NCBI GenBank assembly: GCA_010093485.1
Contig: MU001493.1
Span: 653,599-717,598 of the forward strand
Reading direction: 5' to 3'
DNA length: 64,000 nt
DNA from: Karstenula rhodostoma CBS 690.94
Lineage: Eukaryota; Ascomycota; Dothideomycetes; Pleosporales; Didymosphaeriaceae
Part shown: positions 33,055 to 43,451 of the stretch, piece by piece
Layout: the number at the start of each line of letters is the position of its first letter
How positions within the stretch are numbered: the stretch's first letter is position 1
Notes under the pieces: generated by a model
Databases searched by the model: none
Seen by the model: the letters and a program-made list of their open reading frames with translations, nothing else
What the model was told of the DNA's origin: nothing
Position numbers and translations under genes: made by a program

Positions 33055-35709
33055 CTACCACACTGTCGCCCTCCTCTCCGCACCCGTGCCCGCACCCGCA
33101 CCCGCCCTCGAGCTGCTTGCTTCGCTCCCAAACTCCTCGCTCATCCGCTCCAACTCCGTCATCCTCAACGCCTGCTCAACGCTACTGACAAAATGTCTCC
33201 TCCCGCCGCACAGCTCCACGATGCCCGTCTTCTCGAACAGCAACCCCACCGGCGACCGCTCATGCGGCATCCTGCAGAAGAACACGCCGACATCGCGTTT
33301 ACGGTACGACTCCACAATCTCCACTAGTATCTGCGCGGCTGCGGCGTCGAGAGACGTCACGCCGTGAACGTCGAAAATGATATTCTTGTTGTGCTCCTCG
33401 CGGCGAACACGCGGCAGCGCGGGGTGCGCCGATGCCGTGCCGTGGTCTTCGAGGCGCGTGAGGCGCGTCTTGAGGTTGCCGGTGTTGAAAAAGGTGAGGG
33501 GCTCGGGGATCTTGACGATGAGGCAGCCTTCGATGAACTCGAGGCTGTCGGGGTCCATCTCTGCGTTGGCGAACTTGTCCGTGGTGCCCGGCACGCGGCC
33601 AAGGATCTGGATGCGGGGGCGGGTGGAGTGGCGCACGAGGCGTAGGATGGAGAGCCCGATGCCGACGCCAATACCACGCTTGAGGTCCCAGAAGATGGTG
33701 ACGACGAAGATGAGAAACATCAGGATGAGTTCCGAGTATCCGCGTACACGCGCGAAGAATTTGATGTCGTGGGGTGCTTCTTCCACGAGGGAGTAGGCGA
33801 CTACAGAGACCATGGCGCAGAGCACGCCTTTAGGGAGGTAGTAGAAGGTTGGGAGGAGGAAGAAAGTGGCAAGGATGGTGATCATGGACAGGAAGATGGA
33901 GCTCATGGGTGTAAGTCCACCAGTAGAGGCATTGACCTTGGACCGTCCATAACCGCCAAAGGCTGGCAGAGCCATGAAGAGGCCACCTGTCATGTTCGCG
34001 GCACCAAGAGCGATGAGCTCACGGTTGGCGGAAAGCGGCATAGACACGCCGTCCTTTTTGCGATCGCCGCTGCCCAGCGATTTGGCCGCTACAGAGGACT
34101 CGAAGAAGCCGAGGAGGGCTATGATGAGCGAAGTGTTGATGGCGTCCCCGGCGTACTTCATGTGAGAAGCCTCGAACGGAAAGTGCACGGCGAAGACGCT
34201 TCCGCTGGATTTGACGTCTCCGAGGATGCTGACGCCCTTGAGATCCAGGCGGTACTTCCAGACGATGATGGCTGATAGGACGACCACGACAAAACGGTCA
34301 GGGATGTAGGCCACGGTCGGGTAGCGTGACTGTAGTCGCTTCTTGAGCTCTCTGTAGACGTGTTAGATGCAGCTTGCGGATGGCGTTTTTCCGACGTACC
34401 TGAAGAACATGATGATGCCAAACGCAGTGAAGGAAAGCGCGGTTGTGAGCCCGTGGGCGTTCCCTAGGTTCCTCACCAAAAACACAAGCTTGTCTACAGT
34501 ACTTCCATGCGAAACTTCATCAGCGGCAAGCTTGGCCAGTCCCATCTCTGGAATCAGCTGGTCTATGAAGATGACGATACCGATGGCACTAATGAAGCCT
34601 CTCAGGAACGGCCTGCTGAGTATATTATCGAGAAAGCCAAGTCGGAATATGCCGGCTGACAAGATGAAGGCGCCGGCTAGCGAAGTAACAATGCCTGCAA
34701 TCTCTGCGTTTTTTCTTCCGTCTTGGTCGTCTGAACCATTCCTCTTGATGTTTTCTCGCACCACCTCGCCTGTTAACAGCGAACCCGGTGCTTCTGGGCC
34801 GACTATCATCTGGGGACATGTGCCCAAAATCCCGTATATCAGAGGATTTATGGCAAAACTGTATAAACCATGGACCGGTGGGACGTGCGCGAGATTGGAG
34901 GCGTATGACAAGGCCATGGGTATGTAGAACGAAGCCATGGTCAGCGCTGCTATAAAGTCGCCTTTCAAGTAGCGCAACTTGTACTGTTGTACCCAGTTCA
35001 CGATGGGTATGTAGTATGCAATGTACCTTGTACTGTTAGCTTGAGGTGGAAACCATGGTGCCATCTCTACTCACATCAGCCTCTTGTGCTTGACACCGTG
35101 CCGTTCGGCAAGGTACTGTGTGGTGCTCTTCCCGCCCCGGCCACCACCCAGGACACCGTCGGCAAATGCATCGCCCAAGAGGGCGTGTGTCGCATCGGCT
35201 GCTTCTCCGGTTTGAGGGTCTATTGCGCCGGGATAGCGTCCGCCAAAGCCATTGTCGGTGTTGAAGCTGCCGTAGCTCTTGGCCGACGCTGGGCGCGGGG
35301 ACATTGCGCCATGGTTGCAATTCTCCTCTCCGCAGCCAGACGCGGAGTCCCAGTTCTGGTGGTTCAGCAGCCGTGTTCGCACGGTCGGTTCGAGGTCAAC
35401 CTCTATTATGCCGCCCGCCGGCTCTTCGGCAGTGTCGTCTGTAGAGTGCACCGATGCGCGGTCGGCGCTCATGTGGATGCCGTCGGTGCTGAACTCGAGG
35501 TCTCGGTGGGCAGCGCCGGTCGAGGCCTGGGTGGGCTCGTCGTCGTGGTAGGGTGCGGCGTGCATGGTCTCTTCTGGCGAGGAGGAGCGCTCCGAGGGGA
35601 CATGGGAATTGCGCAGCTGGCTGGGGGTGGTGGGCGCATGGGGGTTGTACCTGGCGCTTGCATTGGACGACTTGCGCGAGTGCGACGACGGGGACGGCGG
35701 GGGAGGCAT
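33055..35709 (-). CDS. SulP/SLC26-family anion (sulfate) permease with STAS domain
   Basis: Exons 35709-35075, 35026-34400 and 34351-33055 encode 852 aa. Residues 1 to about 211 form a Ser/Pro-rich cytosolic extension. The membrane part starts YYIPIVNWVQQYKLRYLKGD, continues through NPLIYGILGTCPQMIVGPEA, and ends near ILRLVRHS. The C-terminal STAS domain includes NIIFDVHGVTSLDAAAAQIL. The extension and membrane part are joined by a 48-nt intron whose removal makes the split Met codon of KRLMYIAYY, so the N-terminal exon belongs to this gene. SulP carriers move sulfate or other anions; this long subclass with a large extension may be vacuolar or another specialised member, which is an inference. 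It shares a promoter with LYS1. Confidence 0.88.
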
Positions 35710-36286
35710 GCTGCCGTTCTTTTCTTTTCTTCACTGGCACTCGAGGCACGCAGGCTCGTCAACGGCCGGATCCCGCCAGCAGCACGGGCTCGTTCTGGTC
35801 GAGATGGAGACGGAGAGGTGTTGAAAGCGGCGTCGCAGCAGGCATGGCGCAGCCACGGAAGCCTTTGGAACAGAGCGTTTCAGTTCTTTTTGCGCTTCCA
35901 AGTTCTTCGCAGTGCCAGGCCAGGTCCAGTCCAGGCTAACCAGGGACGCTTTGCGCTTGATGCCATTCCGCCGGCACGTGCACAGGCGGGCTCGTTCCGT
36001 TCGGAGTAAACCAGACGAGAGCGAACATCGGGGCCCAACCTACATGGCGGTGGATGCGGGCAGAAAAGCCGCCCATCGACTCATCGCACACTGCGTCGAC
36101 GGCGCAACAAACACAGCGCTGCACCCTCCATTCCGAGCCCCCATCGCAGCTGCCTTATTTATACCAGACGCCGTCCGCCTGCCGTCGCTCCTTCCAATTG
36201 ACTTCTTCCGCCTGCCGTCGCTCCTTCCAATTGACTTCTTCCGCCCGCGCCATTCGCCACCAACTGCCACCTCCACCGTCGCCGCC
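35710..36286. promoter_or_regulatory. Bidirectional promoter, permease gene and LYS1
   Basis: The divergent ATGs are 578 bases apart. TTATTTATACC at about 36155 is the likely TATA element for LYS1. A perfect 33-bp tandem duplication follows it (separate entry). Confidence 0.6.
36175..36240 (+). repeat. Perfect 33-bp tandem duplication in the LYS1 leader
   Basis: Unit 36175-36207 is repeated exactly at 36208-36240; it begins CCGCCTGCCGTCGC and ends AATTGACTTCTT. It lies between the TATA-like element and the ATG, so it is probably transcribed as part of the 5' UTR. The lack of any mismatch points to a recent event. Confidence 0.95.
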
Positions 36287-37498
36287 ATGTCCTTCCCCAC
36301 ACTCCACGCCCGCGCAGAGGGCAAGCCGTTCGAACACCGCTCCTGCCTGACCCCCACCACTGCGAAGAAGCTGCTCGACGCCGGCTACCCCGTGCTGGTC
36401 GAGCGCAGTCCCACAGACCCAAACTACTCGCGCATCTTCAAAGATGCCGAGTTCGAAAAGGCCGGCGCTACCCTGGTCGACACAAACTCGTGGGAGACTG
36501 CGCCCGACGACCGCATCGTCATTGGCCTCAAGGAGCTGCCCGAGGCCGACTCGCCGCTCAAGCACACCTTCGTACACTTTGCACATTGCTACAAGCAGCA
36601 GGGCGGCTGGGAACAGGTCCTGGCCCGCTTTCCCCGCGGCGGGGGCACCCTCTACGACCTCGAGTTCCTCCAGGACTCCACCGGCCGGAGAGTCGCTGCC
36701 TTTGGCTACCATGCTGGCTTCGTCGGCGCTGCACTAGCCATCAAGGTGCGACCCCCAACACCCCACCTGCAAACACGAGACTAACCTCCACAGACATGGT
36801 CATGGCAGCTCACCCACCCCAACGGCGAGCCCCTACCCGGCATCGAGACCTTCACCGACGGCCGCGGCTACTACAACAACGAGACGGAGCTCATTGCCCA
36901 GCTCAAGGAGGATGTCGCAGCAGGCGAGAAGGTCGCTGGTCGCAAGCCCACCTCGCTCGTGCTGGGTGCCCTCGGCCGCTGCGGCAGCGGCGCCGTCGAC
37001 CTCCTCGAGAAGGTCGGCTGCCCCGAGATCAAGAAGTGGGATCTCCCCGAGACCAAGGACCGCGAAGGCCCGTACCCCGAAATCATCGAGAGCGACCTCT
37101 TCGTCAACTGCATATACCTGTCCAAGCCCATCCCGCCCTTTGTCAACCTCGAGTCGCTCAAGTCGCCCAACCGCAAGTTGAGCGTCGTCTGCGATGTCAG
37201 CTGCGACACCACCAACCCGCACAACCCCATCCCCATCTACAACATCAACACTACCTTTGACAAGCCGACCGTCGAGGTGTCCGTCGAGGGCAACGGACCT
37301 AGACTGTCTGTTATTTCGATCGACCACCTTCCGTCTGCGCTGCCACGAGAGTCGTCCGAGGCTTTCAGCGACGCTTTGCTGCCCAGCTTGCTGGCGCTCA
37401 AGGACAGGACGACGGCGCCCGTATGGCAAGGTGCGGAGAAGCTGTTCAACGAGAAGTCCGAGACGCTGCCCGGCGGCGTTCCGGCCAAGGAGGTGTAG
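36287..37498 (+). CDS. LYS1: Saccharopine dehydrogenase (NAD+, L-lysine forming)
   Basis: Exons 36287-36745 and 36794-37498 encode 387 aa, close to the usual family length. The enzyme catalyses the last step of the fungal alpha-aminoadipate route: saccharopine plus NAD+ and water gives lysine plus 2-oxoglutarate. Landmarks are the N-terminal [39 protein letters not shown] and [11 protein letters not shown], the nucleotide-binding region [20 protein letters not shown], then [18 protein letters not shown] and [13 protein letters not shown]. The chosen ATG has a good context (GCCGCCATGTC). There is no C-terminal SKL-like peroxisomal signal (ends KEV). The 48-nt intron is GTGCGA...CCACAG. Confidence 0.95.
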
Positions 37499-39055
37499 AT
37501 AGGATGAAGTGCGCATGATACCAAATAAAATCATAAGAATAGGCATAGACAAAAGCCGGGTTTCGGAAATGAATGGGTAGCTTGGATGAACAAAACCATG
37601 ATTCACGTTTCGACCATGGACAGATTGGCAATGTTGCGTATAAATTCACCGTGACTGCCTGGTTCCGCCGCAGCATCCAGATAGATACTGTTTGGAACGA
37701 GGTCCTCGTCTCCGAGCATCATATCGTATCGAATCACGCATCTCGATAGCCACTATAACCTTTGCTTAACAACAGTCTACCTGTTCCTCGTGAAGGATGA
37801 TCGTTGGCAGAACCCCCCACGCTAAGCATGTTTGTAATGGATAGGAGAGATGGTAACATATCAGGAGAGAAAGAACGACAAAAAGACCGACTTCTCGTGT
37901 GTGTGGAGTATAAAAACGATTATAAACAGACGTCCGTCCCTCTAGCTGACTGGCAGCTTGAAAACAAACGTAGTTAAAACTGTGGAGTTTGATTTCACCG
38001 AAAGTAGGTGCTATAACCCACCCATTCTACGCGTTGACAGTGCTGGTGAAAATAAAGGAAAGGAAGGTTTGTTTGGGACACCAGCAGGAAGTGAACCTGG
38101 GTTTCTGCAACTATAAAGTAGTGGACGCTGTGTTGGAAGCGGTGGATTGTGTAGAGGAAGCGTGTTGTCACTGGACTAAGTATCCGGGGGGGGGTTTGGT
38201 GGTGGGGTGGTGGGTGGGGTTGGTTATAACTGTGTGATAGGTTGATGGGGGGGATGGGTGAGGGGGGATTTACAGTGTGAAAAGGGTAGGGGGGTGAGGA
38301 TGGGGGATAGTGGTTATTCTTAGGTTGATATAGATGGGCTTAGGGGTTGGCTGTGAATATGGGTTCCTATTTTATAGTGGTTTTGTGCTATCGTTATGCC
38401 GCGTATATAGATGATAGGTAGGATTGAATTTAAACGTTTACCACTCTTCGGTATCGTAGTGGCACTCGCCTATCACGAATTTATGACTTAGCTTATGCCC
38501 TCAGTGAGCACGACCGTTGGACTTTCATTTGACCTCAAGTCATATCACGCCTCACACTGCTGGTAGAAAATGTTTGTTATGTCATCGCATGTTTCCGCAC
38601 CCGGGCGTTGAGTTTGCATGCTGCTCTGCATGAAAGCAAATAGAGGCGTGCAAACAAGTTTATTCAGTATTTATACTGTAGTCATTTTCCAAACTTAGAT
38701 GCAGTGTGCCGCTATACGTCCTCATCAGTTGATTATATCAAAGTCACCGTTCTTCATACTCTGAATCAACTTACATTTCTTTGAATCAACTCTGACTATT
38801 TCATCTTACGGAGATTCTATAACTCACAGACCAGAACAACAGCATACATTCAACTATGAAAATCTGCCACTGGCCAGCCTTCCTCGGTGCTTCCCAATCA
38901 AGCATAACATGGACCACCCGTATCAACATCATCCACTTGGAAATCTGGTCGAAGGTTATTGCGGTCGACTGTCCGTTACCTATATAAAATCCGCTGACCA
39001 CGACCTAGCCTTTCAGCAGTCGAACACCACCCACAATCTTGCACATCATCCAAGC
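37499..39055. other. Intergenic with G-run tract
   Basis: No gene recognised. The plus strand from 38186 to about 38308 is dominated by runs of three to nine G, a strong G-quadruplex candidate. TATATAAAAT at 38981-38990 is the likely promoter of the next gene. Confidence 0.55.
38981..38989 (+). promoter_or_regulatory. TATA box deciding the start of the zinc-finger gene
   Basis: TATATAAAA is 67 bases before the ATG at 39056. It lies downstream of an earlier in-frame ATG at 38909, so that earlier ATG is probably not in the transcript. Confidence 0.6.
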
Positions 39056-40111
39056 ATGGCGCCCACGTCTCGCCCGATGCACCACCACATCAAAGAAACC
39101 CCGTTTCCAGGCTGCGGCTGTATCGACTGCATCATGAGCCAGCCTTGGCCCGCCGCCATTTCTCCAGAGCAGCAGCAGCAGCAGCAAGGGAACTATCACA
39201 TCGCGTCAACGGCTTTCAACTCTCGTTTCCCCGGTGGAGAAGTCGAAGCCGGCAGTCAGGGTAAGATGAACGCCTTTCCACACCGAAATTCCATCGAGAC
39301 GAACGACGAATCTTCATCGCCCACGTCCAGAAACCATTCAACACGGAGACCAATATATATCACAACCACGCTAACGCACACAGCTGGCCCACGCATCAGT
39401 ACACGCAGCAGGGCCATATCCTACCAGGCCAACGACCCGAACGAGGTATGCCGCTACTTCAACACCGGGATAGATTGCGCCTACTGGCTCAGCCACTGCA
39501 GGCGCAAGCACATCTGCTCGAGCTGCCACAGCACCAGCCACGGCGCACACGAGTGCACGAACATCCCAGGCATCATCAACACGATCATCGAGGACATTCC
39601 CAGGCCCAGCGCAAGCTCCCTCTCAACCACCAACCCGCAATCCCTCACCACCGCACACCCAGCCATCTACCCCAGCATATCCCCAAACTACCTCTACCCG
39701 CCCCCCGCCTGGACCGACACCAACACCAACAACCCCACCCACATCTGCGAAAACCACAACCTCCCCACCACCTGCACCGGGCCCGCCTGCCACCGCCGCC
39801 ACGTCTGCTCAAACTGCCACAGCCCCTACCACACCCTCCCCGCCTGCACAAACTACCCAGCCTACATCTGCGACAAATTCAACGCCGAGTCTGGATGTCT
39901 GTTTGCGCACTGCCAGCGGCGGCATGTGTGCAGCAATTGCCACAGCTCTGCGCACAGCGTGATGTTGTGCTCCAACTATCCGGAGTATGTGTGTGAGAGG
40001 TTCAATGGGGTCGCGGGGTGTTTGTGGAAGGGGTGTATGCGGAGGCATGTTTGTGGGAGGTGTGGGGAGGAGGGGCATGGGGCTGGGGGTTGTGGGGTTT
40101 TGGAGGGGTGA
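39056..40111 (+). CDS. Protein with four CCCH + CCHC-knuckle zinc modules
   Basis: From the ATG at 39056 the frame gives 351 aa. After a His/Pro-rich start with GCGCIDCIM and a Gln run, there are four modules at about residues 132-167, 231-264, 272-305 and 313-346. Each fuses C-x8-C-x(4-6)-C-x3-H with C-x2-C-x4-H-x4-C, as in CDKFNAESGC...CQRRHVCSNC...H...C. Modules 3 and 4 are the most alike. CCCH fingers and CCHC knuckles usually bind single-stranded RNA or DNA, so nucleic-acid binding is inferred. A GTAAGA...GCTAACGCACACAG segment at 39261-39383 looks like a 123-nt intron; removing it keeps the frame and gives 310 aa. No named orthologue is recognised. Confidence 0.75.
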   Translation: MAPTSRPMHHHIKETPFPGCGCIDCIMSQPWPAAISPEQQQQQQGNYHIASTAFNSRFPGGEVEAGSQGKMNAFPHRNSIETNDESSSPTSRNHSTRRPIYITTTLTHTAGPRISTRSRAISYQANDPNEVCRYFNTGIDCAYWLSHCRRKHICSSCHSTSHGAHECTNIPGIINTIIEDIPRPSASSLSTTNPQSLTTAHPAIYPSISPNYLYPPPAWTDTNTNNPTHICENHNLPTTCTGPACHRRHVCSNCHSPYHTLPACTNYPAYICDKFNAESGCLFAHCQRRHVCSNCHSSAHSVMLCSNYPEYVCERFNGVAGCLWKGCMRRHVCGRCGEEGHGAGGCGVLEG

Positions 40112-40616
40112 GGTGGGTGCGTGGGGATGGTGATGGGTGTTGGGAAGTATGAGGTCGGATAGGGGATTGTGTATATGTGACTGACGAGGTGGAGCGGGTG
40201 GTTTTGATTAATGGGCTTGGGTGGTCACAGGCTGCGTTCACTTGTGTTGGAAACGTTAGGGTTTGATGGACGCATGGAGGGGAGATCAGATAGGTTGCGA
40301 GATGTTACAGTGGTTGTAAATGATTTGGATGATTTCGAGATGTCGGTAGCTTCGTGACTTGGCAGTCTGTGTATCAGGCTGATAACGTCGTTGAATAAGA
40401 GCAACTTCAGTTACAGTTGCCAAACTGAACTGGGTTGTGCTGCTCAATCGGTTTTGGTCGTCTGCAAACAAACAAACTTAATGGGCAGTTACATATACAC
40501 TAGGCGAAAATTAACTTGGAAGAGGAAAATAACGTACTACCTCAGTCTACCGTGATAATCATCTCAGCTCGGCGCCCAACTTCCTAGAGCAGATCCTGCA
40601 TGATTGCGAAGCATGC
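40112..40616. other. Convergent spacer
   Basis: Holds the 3' ends of the zinc-module gene and the RING gene. No gene seen. Confidence 0.45.
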
Positions 40617-42224
40617 TCAATTTGGACGTCCCTCGTACGGCCTTGCATGGCAGACGAAAGTCCTACAACAGGGACAGCCGACTGTGGCGAGTCCCTTATC
40701 AGAAGTGAAGACCCCGTTGATCCATGCTTCAAGACAAAGTGCATGAAGTCGATGCTCGCAATTTCTCAGCTGCATGCACGCGTCTGTGGTGGATGCGAAG
40801 GCGTCCAAGCAAATGTAGCAAGGGTTTTCAGCAGTGGATTCCGCGGTATTTTCAGCGCTCTGTGCTTCGTCTGCCGGTGGAATGGTAGGTGCGGTTACAG
40901 TAACGACGTCGCTAACACTGTTCGCCGAGATGCGAGGCCCAACAGCTTGGAGCGGGACGTCATCGAGAGTGGCGTCGAGCATTTCATCGTCGCTGTCGTC
41001 TTCTTCGCTGTTCGGATCGTACGGCCGCGGGCCATTTTGGTTGAACTCGTAGCAATACCACGCAACGTAGTCTTCACTCAAGCCACCACGATTCGCAAAT
41101 TGTTCATCCTGTTCAATCTCGGAAATTAAGCGGCCTAGCACGGCGGTGTGCCGGAAACGCGGGTGGTTAGCCAAAACCTCTACAGTCTTGCTGATACTAC
41201 TGAAGACACTCTCGTGAAGACTGCTCAGCCACTGCTCGTCTTCCGGGCTCACGGCGCCAGGGAGCATGTGCTTGTGGAGGCCAATGAGATTCACCGCGTA
41301 ACAGACGGCACTAAGGCCATTCCCAAACGCCAGAATGCGGCGGACGTGCAGCGGAACTTCAGAATTTGGATCTCCTATCATTGCTTGGAAGGGCTCAACG
41401 GCTGCGGTGAGAGCCCGGTACTTCAGACCGCCCTCCGCATCCCACTCATCGACGGAATAGTAGGGATCGCAGAAACGCTCATCACGCATGCAGATGATAA
41501 TGGCATCGCAGGTGTTGAACGCTAGAATCAACACCTGTTGGAGAATGTGCCGTACATTATCCGTATCGCATACAGAAGAGCCGCCTAGTGGTTCGGCCCT
41601 GTCCACCAGATCGTGGAATACCTGGACCAGAGGCGGATTATCCATAAGCTCAGCCACCCATCCGAAGGGAACATCGAACCTGTAATAGGGGTGGCATTGC
41701 GGTTGATTTACGTGCTTCACCAAATTCTCCAGGAGCTCCGCCGGAGTGAGATCCCACTGTCCAACGCTGAAGCAACGGGAGGCACAGCCGATCCACCACC
41801 TCTCCAGCGAACGATTAGCCAGTAAGTCGCCAGCGTAGCTGCACAGATTCAGAGTCTCTTCGGTGGTCAGCTGATACTGCAAGGCGCGAGTGATACTATC
41901 ACGGGTGGAGAGCCACGCGGCTAATACCTCACCATCGCTCACCTTGTTCTCCGGCCGACGTACATATGCGTGTGGGACTATATCCACTTCTTGAATCTGG
42001 ACAGTGCTCAGTTCGGTGGATCTAAACTCTCGGACATCAACTCCCTTATCGGCACCGATGACAGAATCCCAGTCCACTTCATCGTGTGAAGAGGACAGAG
42101 ATATGTAGACCAGGTGTTCGTCCAAGAGGCGGAAGATTGTACGCATGCACTTGTGATCAGTCGTGAACTTGCCCAGAAGAGCCGATAGGACCGGAATGGG
42201 GAAAGTACCGGGAAGAGCTGACAT
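40617..42224 (-). CDS. RING-H2 finger protein, probable E3 ubiquitin ligase
   Basis: A single exon encodes 535 aa. The C-terminus carries a RING-H2 finger: C469-x2-C472, C489-x-H491-x2-H494-x2-C497 and C517-x2-C520, within CYICLDAF ... NCEHRLHALCLEAW ... CPCCR. The 460 residues before it are helical and without a domain I recognise, apart from an acidic stretch (NSEEDDSDDEMLDATLDD) just upstream of the finger. RING-H2 proteins bring E2 enzymes to substrates; the N-terminal region presumably selects the substrate. The finger sits at the extreme C-terminus with only 15 residues after the last Cys. Confidence 0.82.
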   Translation of the reverse strand: MSALPGTFPIPVLSALLGKFTTDHKCMRTIFRLLDEHLVYISLSSSHDEVDWDSVIGADKGVDVREFRSTELSTVQIQEVDIVPHAYVRRPENKVSDGEVLAAWLSTRDSITRALQYQLTTEETLNLCSYAGDLLANRSLERWWIGCASRCFSVGQWDLTPAELLENLVKHVNQPQCHPYYRFDVPFGWVAELMDNPPLVQVFHDLVDRAEPLGGSSVCDTDNVRHILQQVLILAFNTCDAIIICMRDERFCDPYYSVDEWDAEGGLKYRALTAAVEPFQAMIGDPNSEVPLHVRRILAFGNGLSAVCYAVNLIGLHKHMLPGAVSPEDEQWLSSLHESVFSSISKTVEVLANHPRFRHTAVLGRLISEIEQDEQFANRGGLSEDYVAWYCYEFNQNGPRPYDPNSEEDDSDDEMLDATLDDVPLQAVGPRISANSVSDVVTVTAPTIPPADEAQSAENTAESTAENPCYICLDAFASTTDACMQLRNCEHRLHALCLEAWINGVFTSDKGLATVGCPCCRTFVCHARPYEGRPN

Positions 42225-42643
42225 GTTTCCGAGTATTGGTGGTGATCGTGTGAAAATTTGTGTAGATGGTGCTGTGATCGGTGGTGTATGTTATCGTTCA
42301 CTTCAACCTATTGAGCGTTGAAGGGTTTGATGTCTGGGGAAGGTTTAAAATACTTACTATATAGCCTGGTCCTCTCAGGAAGGCAGTGAAAAGGCACTGT
42401 AAAGGCACTGTATCACTGCCTTCACAATGTCTCACGAACAGCACCTTGCCAAACAGAACATTGTTCAAGCAATTTCAGGCACTGATCGTGAAGACGAATA
42501 TAGTGAAAGTCGTATCCGGCTACCGGAGAAAGGTCCCGCGTAGATTGGTTAATGGGAGGAACCGAGTGTGGATACTCATATGTTGAGCCTGACGCCGTGT
42601 GGGCCGATACAGGATCCACCATTTTTTCTCCGCACAACATAAC
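42225..42643. other. Spacer between RING gene and GST relic
   Basis: Promoter side of the RING gene. AAGGCACTGT is repeated in tandem at about 42391-42411. No gene. Confidence 0.4.
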
Positions 42644-43015
42644 ATGCTGCAACTCATAAGGGCTACCCCGTCCCCTTACGCGCGCAAAATCCGCATCTCC
42701 CTCCGCTAAAACAACATACCCTTCGAGCTCATCACCGAAGTCCCCTGGAACAGGACAACGCAGACGGCGCAATACAATCCTCGGGAGACTTTGTCCTGGT
42801 CATCCCCGCGGAGTGGGTTCTTGGTCAGAGGGAGGTTTGGGCTCGCGGATATTGCGGCGGAGACTGTGTGTTCGTATATAGATGCTAAATGGCCAAATTG
42901 TGCTTGCAATGAGCAGCATCCGGAGTTGGCATGTTATATGGATGGGTTGAAGCAGAGGGAGAGTTTCAACGAGACGGTGCCCGTGCCGCAGATTATCAAT
43001 GACAAGGTTGTATGA
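42644..43015 (+). pseudogene. Glutathione S-transferase relic, stop plus internal deletion
   Basis: One frame of 124 codons starts like a fungal GST N-terminal domain (LQLIRATPSPYARKIRISL, then NIPFELITEVPWNRTTQTAQ and YNPRETL). It then jumps to the C-terminal helices (GFLVRGRFGLADIAAETVC, ELACYMDGLKQRESF, VPVPQIINDKVV). The second half of the thioredoxin-like fold and the first C-terminal helices, roughly 90-100 residues, are missing, with the join near residue 55. TAA at 42707-42709 interrupts the first helix. The deletion is in frame and the remaining sequence is otherwise well kept. No functional GST can be made from this. Confidence 0.78.
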
Positions 43016-43451
43016 GTACAGCGCCTCGAGCAAGCGGACCAACGACGCAAGACGGAAGTATAAGATATGCAGCGTGTCTTGCATGGGTGAGGTCGAGAAC
43101 TCTGTCTCTGTTACATCATTCTGGAACGCGTAGCGGGGTTTCGTCGCGCGTGGAAGGAACCATGTGTAGGTACAAGATGGCCAGCCTCGGCTTGCTCATT
43201 CCACCTCTTCGCACCCCATCTTCGCCTGGATTACTATTCTGCTTACGACGACGACGATGTTGTATCAGGCGAGGCACGCCTCCCGGGGCAAATGCCGGAC
43301 CCCGTGACCTGTTTGTCCCGAGGTGCCTCGGCCCCGGCGTCGCCCCACACGTTAAGAACCTCCGCAACGCTCTCCGCATTCTCACATTCTGGCCTCTTTC
43401 ACCGCTCCCAACGTTCAATTTTTCCATTCTCCTGTACAGCACTTCTTCACC
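43016..43451. promoter_or_regulatory. Promoter of the peroxisomal thiolase gene
   Basis: Contains three CCTCGG/CCGAGG motifs, at 43195-43200, 43318-43323 and 43326-43331. The last two form an inverted pair. Confidence 0.55.
43318..43331. promoter_or_regulatory. Inverted pair of FarA/FarB-type sites
   Basis: CCGAGGTGCCTCGG is two CCTCGG cores facing each other across two bases, 121 bases before the thiolase ATG. CCTCGG is the known core bound by the fatty-acid regulators FarA/FarB in Aspergillus, enriched before beta-oxidation genes. Binding here is inferred. Confidence 0.6.

Noticed and set aside
38909..39055. Upstream in-frame ATG extending the zinc-module protein by 49 residues
   Set aside because: The TATATAAAA element lies between the two ATGs, so the upstream one is probably not transcribed, and the extension has no conserved feature.
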